The notes beneath the pieces are model-generated. The model was given only the letters and a program-made list of their open reading frames with translations, ran no database searches and had not been told where the DNA came from. From FEN-1297 sp963710735 (GTDB taxonomy: Bacteria; Bacteroidota; Ignavibacteria; Ignavibacteriales; Ignavibacteriaceae), in NCBI GenBank assembly GCA_963710735.1, contig CAVQBN010000004.1:457121-521120 (forward strand): a stretch of DNA of 64,000 bases, read 5' to 3'. A program made the position numbers and the translations under genes. Below are positions 55,328 to 64,000 of this stretch, piece by piece; position 1 is the stretch's first letter, and every line of letters starts with the position of its first letter.

Positions 55328-55731
55328 AATAATATAGAAGCAAAAATAATACCAAATCTAATTGTTTGCAACTTGAGAATATGATGATGGTTATTAAGCA
55401 ATTTTTCTTACTTTCGGGAGAACCATTTACTATTTCAACAATCCAATTTTTTGAAAAAATGAAATAAACAAGTAACCTTATAAAAGATTTAAAAGAATTC
55501 TTTTCATAGTTTTTTACATTTTTCGAATGATCTCGAAATTTTTTAGATCTCAATTATATGTAAAATAATCCTTTTTATCGGGCAATATTTCCTCTAAAGT
55601 AACAATCATTTACAACTTCAAAAGGAGGAAATTTAATTTGGATGGTTATTTTCGAAGGGATTCATTTGGAGTTATGTTAAAACTAATAAACCAGGATATT
55701 TATTGTTTTTATTGATACTGAATTTATAAAA
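55328..55731. other. 404-base gap, no clear gene
   Basis: The plus strand at about 55620-55715 has a strong AAGGAGG followed nine bases later by TTG and a 25-codon frame (DGYFRRDSFGVMLKLINQ). It may be the remnant of a gene start or chance. Promoters for the aminotransferase on the minus strand should lie here. Confidence 0.35.
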
Positions 55732-56981
55732 TTACATACTGTGATTAAACATATCTGTATTCACCGCACTCAAGAATTTTTCAGCTAATACTTTATATTC
55801 ATGATTTTGAACAACGAAATAGTGACCTGCATTGCCCATGTCTTGCCTTTCTTCAGGCGGCATTTTATATAACCTTATCATCGCGTTAGCAATGGATTTG
55901 CTGTTTTCAGGTTCAACAGTTATTCCGCACCCTGCTTCGGTTACTAGATCATTACCAGCATTAATAGCCTGAATGATTGGTTTCCCTGCCATCATATAAT
56001 CCAATAGTTTATTCGGGCTTATCCCAAATCTAAAAATTGGTTGATTTTGTAATCCAATGTATAAAGCATCCATCATGGAGAGTAATTCCGGTATTTCATT
56101 TTTAGGGATTGAATCCAAGAAAGTAATATTATTAAAATTTTTCGATTCAGCAATTTCTATCAATTTATTTTTTTCCGGTCCTTTCCCTATTAGTAAAAGA
56201 TGAATGGGAAAATCCCGGATATATCCAGCGGCTTTAATAAATGAATCCAATGCGTTTGCGACACCATGCGCTCCGGCATAAGCTATTAAAAACTTATGCT
56301 GTTTTTTAAGTTCATTAATTTTTCCTTTGTTTATTACAGATAGTTCTCTTTTGCCGCTCCAGTCTTCCTCGCTTATTCCATTCGGGACATATACAAATTT
56401 ATCCGCCTGCAGGCCGTGCTTTTTCATATATTCAAGTGTGTTCGGCAGAATAGAAACAACTTTATCGGCGTTCCTATAAGCAAAATTTTCGGCTAATTGG
56501 AAAAGTATTATAACCGGATTTAGTTTTGACATATTCCCAAGTTCAATAAGTGAGAGAGGCCAAAGATCATGGACCTCAAAAACTAATTTTGCTCCGGATA
56601 ATTTTGCTATCCTATAAGCGGGATAAATATCAAGCGGATATGTTGAGGATGCAATGACAATATCGGGCTGATATTTTCGCATAAAATATTTTGAATTTCC
56701 GCCATAAATTAAAAAATAAAACTTAAAATATTTATAAACCGGCCAATCCCGTTTCCTTCATAAGAAGGGGTTTTTATCCAGCAATATTCTATTGAATCAA
56801 TGAGCTCATTAACTAAATTTTCATTCACATTGGGCTGCGTTATCCGCACATGTGAAAAAGATGAAGCAATAATTGCAACTTTATTGTTTTTTTTTATCCA
56901 TTCTTTTGCAAGTAAATAAGGGCGATATTCCATCCCGAGTTGCGGGGAGCCGGCATAATGATTTATTAGCAGAATATTCAT
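55732..56981 (-). CDS. Glycosyltransferase family 4 (WbuB-like), one frame break
   Basis: The N-terminal frame (MNILLINHYAGSPQLGMEYR) stops near 56709 and a second frame continues. Adding one T to a run of six T near 56712 joins SFIF to FLIYGGNSKYF and MRKYQPDIVIASST without a gap. The joined protein has about 416 residues. It shows the GT-B fold with HDLWPLSLIELG, the donor-site IAYAGAHGVANALD and SPNKLLDYMMAGKPIIQ. It resembles WbuB-type fucosamine or acetamido-sugar transferases. Its start shares one base with the wecB stop, showing coupling. Confidence 0.88.
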
Positions 56982-58108
56982 CAGTAGCTGTCCGAAATTA
57001 TTGATTGTATAATTTTTCCTCCGGCACTGCCGTCGCCGAATAAACCTAATTTAGGGACAACTAAATTAGAGCTTAGATTTTTTTCTGCATTTATAATTTG
57101 TTCTTTATCGGCCCCAACAAGAACAGCGGCTTTGTTGTTAGTCAATTCAATCCATTCCGTTTCATCTCTAAGAATAACACAAAACTTTTTCATAAAATAA
57201 GCTTCTTTCTGTAGTCCGCCGCTGTCTGTAAATACACCTTTACAATTAGAAAGAAGAACTAGCAGATCAAAATATCCAGCGGGTTCAATCATTTTAATAT
57301 GGCTAAAGCGTATCTCATTTTCATCAATAATTTTCTTTGTCCGGGGATGCAGCGGAATAATAACCGGTATGTCCCCTGATATTTTTTCTAATGCTTCAAT
57401 AATATTCTTTAAACGATTTAAGTCGTTTGTATTTTCAGCACGATGAATTGTTGCTAGATAAAAATTCCCTTTCAGTTCTTGAATCATTTTCTTTATTTTA
57501 TCTGAAGGTTGTGCGATCTTTTCATAATATAAAACCGAATCATACATAACATCGCCGCTTAAGATAACCTTTTGTCCGTACAATGATTTTTCACCTTCTA
57601 AACCAATTCCTTCACTCGTTAAATTATTCACTGCAGTGGAAGTCGGGCAAAATAATAATCGTGAAATTTTATCAGCTAATATTCTATTAATTTCTTCAGG
57701 CATATTTCGATTAAATGAACGAAGCCCGGCTTCAACATGTGCCACCGGGATATTCAATTTAGTCGCAGTCAAAGCTCCCGCCAATGTTGTGTTTGTATCA
57801 CCGTATATTAAAACAATGTCCGGTTTAATCTCCAGAAGGCATTTTTCAATTTTCATCAGCATCATTGCGGTCATAACTGCGTGGGAAGATCCGTTCACAT
57901 CCAGAAAATAATCCGGTTTGGGTATATGGAGTTCATCAAAAAATATTTGAGACATACCAATATCATAATGCTGACCGCTGTGTATGATTATTTCTTCAAT
58001 TAACTTAAATGAATTTTCGGTATTCATCTTATTTATAATTCTTGAGATGACTGCCGCTTTTATAAATTGCGGTCTGGCACCTAGGATTGTCGCAATCTTT
58101 TTCTTCAT
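56981..58108 (-). CDS. wecB: UDP-N-acetylglucosamine 2-epimerase (non-hydrolysing)
   Basis: The protein has 375 residues, the family length. The start of the protein is KIATILGARPQFIKAAVIS. Conserved motifs are ILIYGDTNTTLAG-like IVLIYGDTNTTLAGALTATK, VAHVEAGLRSFNRNMPEEIN, LATIHRAENTND and FTDSGGLQKEAYFMKK. It makes UDP-ManNAc from UDP-GlcNAc, the product of the glmS pathway, for surface glycan. It is followed directly by the GT4 gene. Confidence 0.95.
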   Translation of the reverse strand: MKKKIATILGARPQFIKAAVISRIINKMNTENSFKLIEEIIIHSGQHYDIGMSQIFFDELHIPKPDYFLDVNGSSHAVMTAMMLMKIEKCLLEIKPDIVLIYGDTNTTLAGALTATKLNIPVAHVEAGLRSFNRNMPEEINRILADKISRLLFCPTSTAVNNLTSEGIGLEGEKSLYGQKVILSGDVMYDSVLYYEKIAQPSDKIKKMIQELKGNFYLATIHRAENTNDLNRLKNIIEALEKISGDIPVIIPLHPRTKKIIDENEIRFSHIKMIEPAGYFDLLVLLSNCKGVFTDSGGLQKEAYFMKKFCVILRDETEWIELTNNKAAVLVGADKEQIINAEKNLSSNLVVPKLGLFGDGSAGGKIIQSIISDSY

Positions 58109-58137
58109 TATTTTTAATTAGAAATTAGTTAATAGAA

Positions 58138-58860
58138 TTACAATTGATTCTTTTTAGAATAAAAAATAAACTGACCACTAAAAAGAAGTTTAATTGTATT
58201 TATGGTTAATTTTGACATCCTAAAAATTTTGCCAACCATTGTAATTAGAAAATTTAAGGGTGATTCAATTCTCCAAAAAACATTAAAAAACTTAGGACAA
58301 TTAAGACCTCTCCTTATTATTAACGTAAGCGCATCAATACTCGGTCGAATTTCAATTAATTGTAAATTTACTTCTTTCAACAATACACTAAATCCATAAG
58401 GTGTATAATTCCAATAACTTAATGCATGGTATGGTTCTAAATGAGATGTTGACCCAACAAAAATACCATTTACTTTTAATACTCGATTTACTTCATGAAG
58501 AAGTTCTCTTGGATTTTTAACATGTTCAAAGACTTGTTTACAATACACCATATCAAAATGATCATTTGGAAAAGGAATATTTATTCCATCAAATGTAAAA
58601 AACCTATCATTAATTTTTGTTTTATTTGAAATAGTAGGCGAATCATCTATATCAATTCCATACCATTCAATTTTAGAGTTTAAGGAAGTGAAATAATTTA
58701 AAGATTCACAGTTCCCACATCCTAAGTCTAATACAGTAAATTGTTCTTTTTGACCTGATAAATCAAGCACATCTTCGATATAGTATCTAATCTCTACCTG
58801 CTTCGAGTGATCACTGGGGATATAACTATCCAAAATATTAAACAAAAAATGTTTTTCCAT
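58138..58860 (-). CDS. SAM-dependent methyltransferase (class I)
   Basis: The protein has 240 residues. SAM motif I is FTVLDLGCGNCESL, acidic motif II is YGIDIDDSP, and a typical post-motif is MVYCKQVFEHVKNPRELLHEVNRVLK. The C-terminal third is hydrophobic and may contact the membrane. It lies in the polysaccharide operon 11 bases after a glycosyltransferase gene, so methylation of a sugar is likely. The exact target is unknown. Confidence 0.88.
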   Translation of the reverse strand: MEKHFLFNILDSYIPSDHSKQVEIRYYIEDVLDLSGQKEQFTVLDLGCGNCESLNYFTSLNSKIEWYGIDIDDSPTISNKTKINDRFFTFDGINIPFPNDHFDMVYCKQVFEHVKNPRELLHEVNRVLKVNGIFVGSTSHLEPYHALSYWNYTPYGFSVLLKEVNLQLIEIRPSIDALTLIIRRGLNCPKFFNVFWRIESPLNFLITMVGKIFRMSKLTINTIKLLFSGQFIFYSKKNQL

Positions 58861-58871
58861 AAGCCTATTTT

Positions 58872-59990
58872 TTATTTTAGTAATTGATTGTAAATATTTA
58901 TCATCTTATCAACATTATTTTTCCAATTGTAAGATTTGATGACAAATTCTCTTCCATTTTGCCCTAGCTCTTTTCTAAGATATTCATTTAATATTAATCT
59001 TTCTAAAATACTAACTGTTTCCTCGATATTTTCTTTTTCAACTAGAAACCCCGTAGTATTATTAATAACAACTTCTGGCAAGCCACCGATATTTGAGACA
59101 ACTACAGGTTTTTCGCAAGCTGAAGATTCAAGGACTGCGACTCCAAAGCTTTCACTCTCTTCAATCGACAGAGAAACAAATATATCAAGCATATTATGGT
59201 ATTTTGGAATTTCTATTGGAGAAATATAGCCAGTGAAAACCGTAGAATCTGTCAGTTCGTATTCATCAACTATTTTTCTTAATTGTTCTTCAAGTTTACC
59301 ACTACCTACAATTAATAACTTAAGCTTAGGAAGATTAAGTTTTTCTTTTAATTGTTTGAATGCTTTAATTAAATATTCGATACCATATTTTTTTTCTAGA
59401 CTTTTTATAGTACCAATAACTATTTCACCATTTTTAAAAATGCTATCCACTTTTAAAGGTTTAAAGAGTTCAATATCAATACCGAAGGGAGTAATTACAA
59501 TTTCTTTATTTGTATAAATTTTTATTTCTTTTGCCATTACCTTACTAGTTGAAAGGATCCTGTCAGCTTTTGATAAATTGTGCTTTAATAAATTCTTTGT
59601 TGCTAAGTTCTTTTTAGGAAAATTAAAAACATCCGATCCATAGACTGAGATAATATATGGGTGAAATCCACTTAATGCACCAAGTAAGCCGTAACTTGAG
59701 GCATAGTGTGCATGGACTATATTCGGTTTAAATTCTTTTATTATTCTTCTTATTGAAGGAAGAGCTTTTATATAATTAAGCTTTGAAAAATTACCATCCT
59801 GTTTACCGAAAATTTCTCCTTTCATTTGAAATGATTTAATTGTCAGATTGTCTATACCGAAATAATCATTTTCATTAAATTCTTTTAACCCAAATAGGAA
59901 AATATTAATGCCTTTTCCGCAAAGATATTTAACCCATTTAATTGTATGTGCTGAATGAGGGTCAGCCAGCATTAATAGTTTCAATTCCAT
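58872..59990 (-). CDS. Glycosyltransferase family 4
   Basis: The protein has 372 residues with a GT-B fold. N-terminal acceptor motifs are KLLMLADPHSAHTIKWVKYL and ANIVHAHYASSYG-type NIVHAHYASSYGLLGALSG. The donor domain has IGTIKSLEKKYGIEYLIKAF, LLIVGSGKLEEQL and the E-x7-E region SIEESESFGVAVLESSACEKPVV. It follows the O-antigen ligase gene by 20 bases in the same operon. Confidence 0.93.
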   Translation of the reverse strand: MELKLLMLADPHSAHTIKWVKYLCGKGINIFLFGLKEFNENDYFGIDNLTIKSFQMKGEIFGKQDGNFSKLNYIKALPSIRRIIKEFKPNIVHAHYASSYGLLGALSGFHPYIISVYGSDVFNFPKKNLATKNLLKHNLSKADRILSTSKVMAKEIKIYTNKEIVITPFGIDIELFKPLKVDSIFKNGEIVIGTIKSLEKKYGIEYLIKAFKQLKEKLNLPKLKLLIVGSGKLEEQLRKIVDEYELTDSTVFTGYISPIEIPKYHNMLDIFVSLSIEESESFGVAVLESSACEKPVVVSNIGGLPEVVINNTTGFLVEKENIEETVSILERLILNEYLRKELGQNGREFVIKSYNWKNNVDKMINIYNQLLK

Positions 59991-60010
59991 TTATTGTATA
60001 TTTTTGATAG

Positions 60011-61429
60011 TTATATTTCTTCTAAGGTTTTATTTTTTACTACTAATTTTTGGTAAAGAAATATTAAGACAGCAATTAAAATCCAGAAGGGTAAATCTCT
60101 TGTAATCCAGCCGTTAGTTAACAATCCAGTTGATTCAAAAAATGATCTAAATATTAATCCTATTACAGATCCAATTATTGCAGTTATAATAATTCTCCAT
60201 TCCTGATCAATTTTTATTGCACTATAAATTTTATATGCCAAATAAAAAAATACTATAAATAAACCAATTGCACCTAATAATCCTAGTAATCCTAATTCGG
60301 ATGTTCTGTATAATAAAAAGTTATGTGCTTGCCCTGCACCTGCTTCCTTATAGACCCAATAGATTTGCCCTTCTGTCCAGCTGCCAATCATCACAGGTAA
60401 ATATTTATACATATAATTCTTAAACATCCCTGGGCCGCAACCTAGAATTGGATTATGTTTTATAATTCCAAAGGCAATATCCCATAAATAATATCGGGTA
60501 TTTTCCAAAATTCTATTAGCACGAATAAAGGTATCAAAAATTTCTATTATTTTGGGAAAAATTGTAACTAATAAAATTGAAACAGTTAATGCAGAAATTG
60601 TAATCTTTTTGAAGAGCTTTTTATTTAGTTTTAATAAGACATAAATTGAACCTATAAAGGCAGCTAGAAATGCTGCACGGCTGTTAGTCAAGAGTAATGC
60701 AGCGACTTGTAAAACCAGAAAAAATGATAATACTATTTTACTCTTGGTATTTTTAAATTTATCAATGAATAAAAATGCCAAATTGATTGTTATTGTAATA
60801 GCAAAAACTCCGCCAGCTGCAGCAACATTTTTGTAAAACCCACCTTCATGCACTAGTCCTTGTGTTTCTAAATCAACAAGCTCCGCATGTGACGACCAAA
60901 AGAAATAAACTATAATCAATGCTAAGATAATCCCTGCACTCAGCAGAGCATAAATATAAGCTTTAGCATTAGATTTTGTATGGAGAAGTGAATAAAAAAT
61001 ATAAATTAGAAAAAAGAAAGTAATTTGACGAAGTAACTCCTCAAGACCTAAAGACACATTTGCTGAAAAAATAGATGAAATAAGTAGAGATGCTAAAGTA
61101 AAATAAATAAAGTATACCATTAAAAGCGGAATTTGAGCATATTTCTTAAATTCCAATCCAAAATTCTTAATGAATAAATATCCAAGAATTAAAAAACCAA
61201 ATAAGTTTACAATAATTCTTAATTGTTCGCTGATATCACTAGTAATTACTAAAAAAGCAACAATGAGAATTAGAGGAATATACTTTTCATCTAAGATACT
61301 TTTAATTAGGATCAAAGTTGCAGCAAGTAAACCAATCCATACTAAAGGTATAAAGAATGTTGCAATTATTCCCAATAAAATTGAGAGGATTATCAACCCT
61401 TTATTTTTATAAAGTATATGCGCTACCAA
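60011..61429 (-). CDS. O-antigen ligase / polymerase-type membrane protein (WaaL/Wzy family)
   Basis: The protein has 472 residues with about twelve hydrophobic helices. The conserved pattern for O-antigen ligases is present: LLLTNSRAAFLAAFIGS and, after a large periplasmic loop, GAGQAHNFLLYRTSELGLLG with the essential His. The loop contains NRILENTRYYLWDIAFGII and the segment GCGPGMFKNY. It would join or polymerise glycan at the periplasmic face. WaaL and Wzy cannot be told apart from sequence alone. Confidence 0.88.
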   Translation of the reverse strand: MVAHILYKNKGLIILSILLGIIATFFIPLVWIGLLAATLILIKSILDEKYIPLILIVAFLVITSDISEQLRIIVNLFGFLILGYLFIKNFGLEFKKYAQIPLLMVYFIYFTLASLLISSIFSANVSLGLEELLRQITFFFLIYIFYSLLHTKSNAKAYIYALLSAGIILALIIVYFFWSSHAELVDLETQGLVHEGGFYKNVAAAGGVFAITITINLAFLFIDKFKNTKSKIVLSFFLVLQVAALLLTNSRAAFLAAFIGSIYVLLKLNKKLFKKITISALTVSILLVTIFPKIIEIFDTFIRANRILENTRYYLWDIAFGIIKHNPILGCGPGMFKNYMYKYLPVMIGSWTEGQIYWVYKEAGAGQAHNFLLYRTSELGLLGLLGAIGLFIVFFYLAYKIYSAIKIDQEWRIIITAIIGSVIGLIFRSFFESTGLLTNGWITRDLPFWILIAVLIFLYQKLVVKNKTLEEI

Positions 61430-61533
61430 TTTTAAATCAAAATTATTTAATATTTTTCATTTATAAATTTTACTAAGATACAAGTAAACTATTAGATTAG
61501 AAATAATATTATGGAATAATAAATTCTATCATC

Positions 61534-62643
61534 TTATTGTCTCTCTAACATTACTATTTTATTTAAAAACTTTTTCACAGCTTCGTATACTTCACCAACA
61601 GATAATTGATTCATACATTCATAAGCAGGGCAATATAGCCCGGCTTGAGTATAGCAATACTGTTTATTTGGTTCAGGTGAACATTTTAGTTTTTTTTGAA
61701 TCATTCCATGATATTTACCATATGGCAGGCTATAAAGTGGATTTGTTGGACCGTAAATTGTGAAAGTCGGTTTATTTATAATATTTGCAATATAAATTGG
61801 TCCTGAATCATTTGAAATTAATAGCCTACAATTTTTTAATATTGAGATTAAGGCATCAATTGAATTGCTTTGGAGTATATTAATATTGTTAACTTTTAAT
61901 TCTTTTATAATTTCTTTAGGTAATAAACTATTATCAATAAAGGTACAACTATAGCTTTGGTTTAGTAACTTACCCAACTCAACATACTTTTCCAGATTCC
62001 ACTCTTTTGCTTTCCAACCACCGAAAGGATAAATGAGAATAGGGGCATTTGTGTCCAAATCTATTGGATATTCTCTTTCAATTTCACCTTCATTTATTGG
62101 GAATAATAAGTTAACAACATCTATATACATATCAATGAGATGAGGTGTAACTTTTGGGGATTTATAATCGTTATAAATTTCATAAAAATATGAACTATTA
62201 AATCCGACTATTTTTCGGGCTTTTGAATTAAATATAAGGGAGGCAGCGGTAATTGATCCCGTCAGATCAACAATTGTTTCTGGTTTCAATTCTTTTAATA
62301 ATTTTCTTGCTTTGAATGATGCTATCCGTCCGCTTAATTTAAATTCTTTTTTATTCACAGCCTGGTATCTAACTCCAGGTAAAATTAATTCATAAATCTT
62401 TTTTGACTCCGGAAAGCAATAAATTATTAATTTATTTCCATATTTATTTAATAAAAGTTTTATCGCCGGGATGGTAAATACGGTATCGCCTAATTTGTGC
62501 AATGATATTACAACTATATTAAAACTTTTGGATTTTGAAGAAGAAAATAATTTCCTTGTGCAGGAGAAAAATATTGATGAAAATATCTTTAGAGTGTTAT
62601 CTATAAAGCTGTTCTTTTTAACATATTTTGAAACTTCAATCAT
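61534..62643 (-). CDS. Glycosyltransferase family 9 (heptosyltransferase-like)
   Basis: The protein has 369 residues. The start of the GT9 core is FNIVVISLHKLGDTVFTIPAI. The donor-site motif LLISNDSGPIYIANIINKPT and the GPTNPLYSLPYG segment are characteristic. A Cys cluster near the C-terminus (CSPEPNKQYCYTQAGLYCPAYECM) is common in the family and may bind zinc. It transfers ADP-heptose or a related sugar in a lipid-linked glycan. Confidence 0.9.
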   Translation of the reverse strand: MIEVSKYVKKNSFIDNTLKIFSSIFFSCTRKLFSSSKSKSFNIVVISLHKLGDTVFTIPAIKLLLNKYGNKLIIYCFPESKKIYELILPGVRYQAVNKKEFKLSGRIASFKARKLLKELKPETIVDLTGSITAASLIFNSKARKIVGFNSSYFYEIYNDYKSPKVTPHLIDMYIDVVNLLFPINEGEIEREYPIDLDTNAPILIYPFGGWKAKEWNLEKYVELGKLLNQSYSCTFIDNSLLPKEIIKELKVNNINILQSNSIDALISILKNCRLLISNDSGPIYIANIINKPTFTIYGPTNPLYSLPYGKYHGMIQKKLKCSPEPNKQYCYTQAGLYCPAYECMNQLSVGEVYEAVKKFLNKIVMLERQ

Positions 62644-62681
62644 CTATATAACTTCAATTATCCGAACTCGATTCCAATTTT

Positions 62682-63382
62682 TTATTTTATAGCAATCCCG
62701 GAAATAATATAATGCAAATCATCATTTAATATTTTATCGAATAAAGTGCTGTCGAATCTACCTAAAAATTCTTTCTGTTTTTCATTTCTGCCGAAACAAC
62801 CAATAAAGCCAAAAGTATTATAATTAAAAGATGAATAATTTTGAAATAGTTCTTTCATTTCATTAACTGAAAAATAATGCCAATTATTTTTTAGTGCCCC
62901 ATATTTGATTCTAAGTAATCTATGCAATTTGGAAGCGGAAAGGTTTTCTGAGAATAACAATGCACCACCTGGTTTCAATGCTTTATAAATCTCAGCAATT
63001 ACTTTTTCAGCAGTTTGTTATCATTATCTCTAACTATTCCGCCTAAAATAGATTTGAAGCATACTACATCAAAATATTCTTTGTAAGGAATTGCCAACGC
63101 ATCAACTATCCTGTATTCTATTTTTTTTGCAAGATTATATTTGTTGTGAATATTCTTAGTTGTTTCGGAAATCTCATTATATCCTGAACAAACGACATCA
63201 TAGCCCTTTGAAGCTAGCCATAACGAAAGTCCTCCGTTCGCTCCACAACCTAATTCGATAGCTCTTGCATTATTTGGTATATGCTTTAAGAAATTGTCCC
63301 AAAATTCAATTGCTTTTGACCAGTTGACTATATCCCAATAAATTGAATCCTGGATTATATTTTTTGTATAATTTTTCATCAA
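62682..63382 (-). CDS. SAM-dependent methyltransferase, one frame break
   Basis: Two frames join near 63000, where an A-run is one base short. Adding it gives LLKKVIAEIYKALKPGGALLF. The protein has about 233 residues. Motif I is AIELGCGANGGLSLWLAS, motif II is VVCSGYNE and the post-motif is FDVVCFKSILGGIV. The end (FIGCFGRNEKQKEFLGRFDS) is unlike the other methyltransferase in the cluster. It is the most upstream gene of the polysaccharide run seen in this window. Confidence 0.85.
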
Positions 63383-64000
63383 AAGATTTTAATCATTAAT
63401 ATATTAAAATTACAAAAATTGTTCTTGTAATTTTTTGAATTAAGTAATTCAAATTTTGTGATACGCATGCTTTGGTAATGAATTTGAATGCTTAATTGAT
63501 CTAAAATAAATAGCAAACTGAATTATTCTAATATTGAGATTCATTTTTTAGTAATCTCAATTAATTGCCAAAGTTATTTCCCTTCCTATTGTTTTTTAGC
63601 CTTATTATTTTATCTTATGATAAATAAATTGATAAAAATTATTGCAATGAATTTACCATTTATACATTTAATTAAATTCCATTTCGAACCTTTTTCTCAC
63701 CTTTCGTATAACTTCTGAATGCGCTCTGTATCCGGGTCTGAATGCACTCTGAATGCGCTATAAATTCGTTAAGGTCTCGATATACTTCCGATGTACACTC
63801 GATTATTCCGGCATATTCAATAACTCTTTCAAGATTTACAATTTTGCTCAGCTAAAATGGTAAATAAATATTTATGCAAAGCTGCAATAACATTTTTCAA
63901 AATTTAATGGTAAAATGTTCTCTCATTCCCTAAATAGGCTCCATTCTTCTATTCCTAAAACCGTGATAGACGTAAGCAAACATATTTATTGCATTTTGGT
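63383..64000. other. Gene-free right end with three 12-base repeats
   Basis: No gene is seen. TCTGAATGCGCT occurs at 63714-63725 and 63748-63759, with the variant TCTGAATGCACT at 63737-63748. The spacings are 23 and 11 bases. The promoter of the polysaccharide cluster should lie near 63390-63600, an AT-rich region. Confidence 0.5.

Overview
The window looks like a chromosomal segment of an Ignavibacteria-type bacterium (Bacteroidota/Chlorobi group). This is inferred from the AT-rich sequence, a gingipain-like C25 peptidase with a FlgD-like C-terminal sorting domain (type IX secretion), DUF4382 and DUF4398 lipoproteins, and NarL-type two-component genes. Almost every gene lies on the minus strand; the one credible plus-strand gene is a small one at 35217-35522. 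At least fourteen reading-frame breaks, about half of them in homopolymers, suggest imperfect long-read consensus. The density is much higher in the first 10 kb, so the first gene there may also be truly decaying.

Layout. 1-7.7 kb: a very large NdvB-type cyclic beta-glucan synthase, more GC-rich than the rest, broken in about eight places and running off the left edge. 8-12 kb: two cobalamin-type radical SAM enzymes around a cytoplasmic sensor histidine kinase. 12.4-35 kb: an 'envelope and stress' island. It holds a CsbD-like protein, a caspase-fold (clan CD) lipoprotein, tiny membrane proteins (Thivi_2564-type, lmo0937-type), a bacterioferritin-like protein, two NarL-family regulators, a double-domain KaiC, an AI-2E permease, DUF4398 and OmpA lipoproteins, beta-barrels, a CheB-CheR-PAS fusion with a PAS histidine kinase, and a lone receiver protein. 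35-42 kb: tRNA-Phe with a nearby tRNA-like relic, ornithine carbamoyltransferase, a cyclic-2,3-diphosphoglycerate-synthetase-like GTPase and glmS. 42-43 kb: a REP-associated (IS200-like) transposase inside palindromic repeat arrays. 43-50.6 kb: a giant PorU-like C25 peptidase and a Wzi-like outer-membrane protein. 51.4-63.4 kb: a surface polysaccharide cluster (dehydratase, initiating transferase, aminotransferase, WecB, glycosyltransferases, methyltransferases, O-antigen ligase).

The most notable observation is a highly conserved non-coding element, here called the AAAGGGA box. It occurs at twelve clear places plus one degenerate place between 7.8 and 35.1 kb. Each copy lies about 65-220 bases upstream of the first gene of a transcription unit, always in the same orientation. 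Its core is two AAAGGGA half-sites in direct repeat at 11-base spacing, followed by a conserved ACTA-ATCTTTTGG tail. It is absent from the 36-64 kb part. This looks like the operator or promoter element of one regulon that unites ndvB, radical SAM/kinase genes, CsbD, the caspase-like lipoprotein, bacterioferritin, KaiC, AI-2E, OmpA, outer-membrane proteins and the CheBR system. A NarL-type regulator in the island is a natural but unproven candidate for the binding protein.
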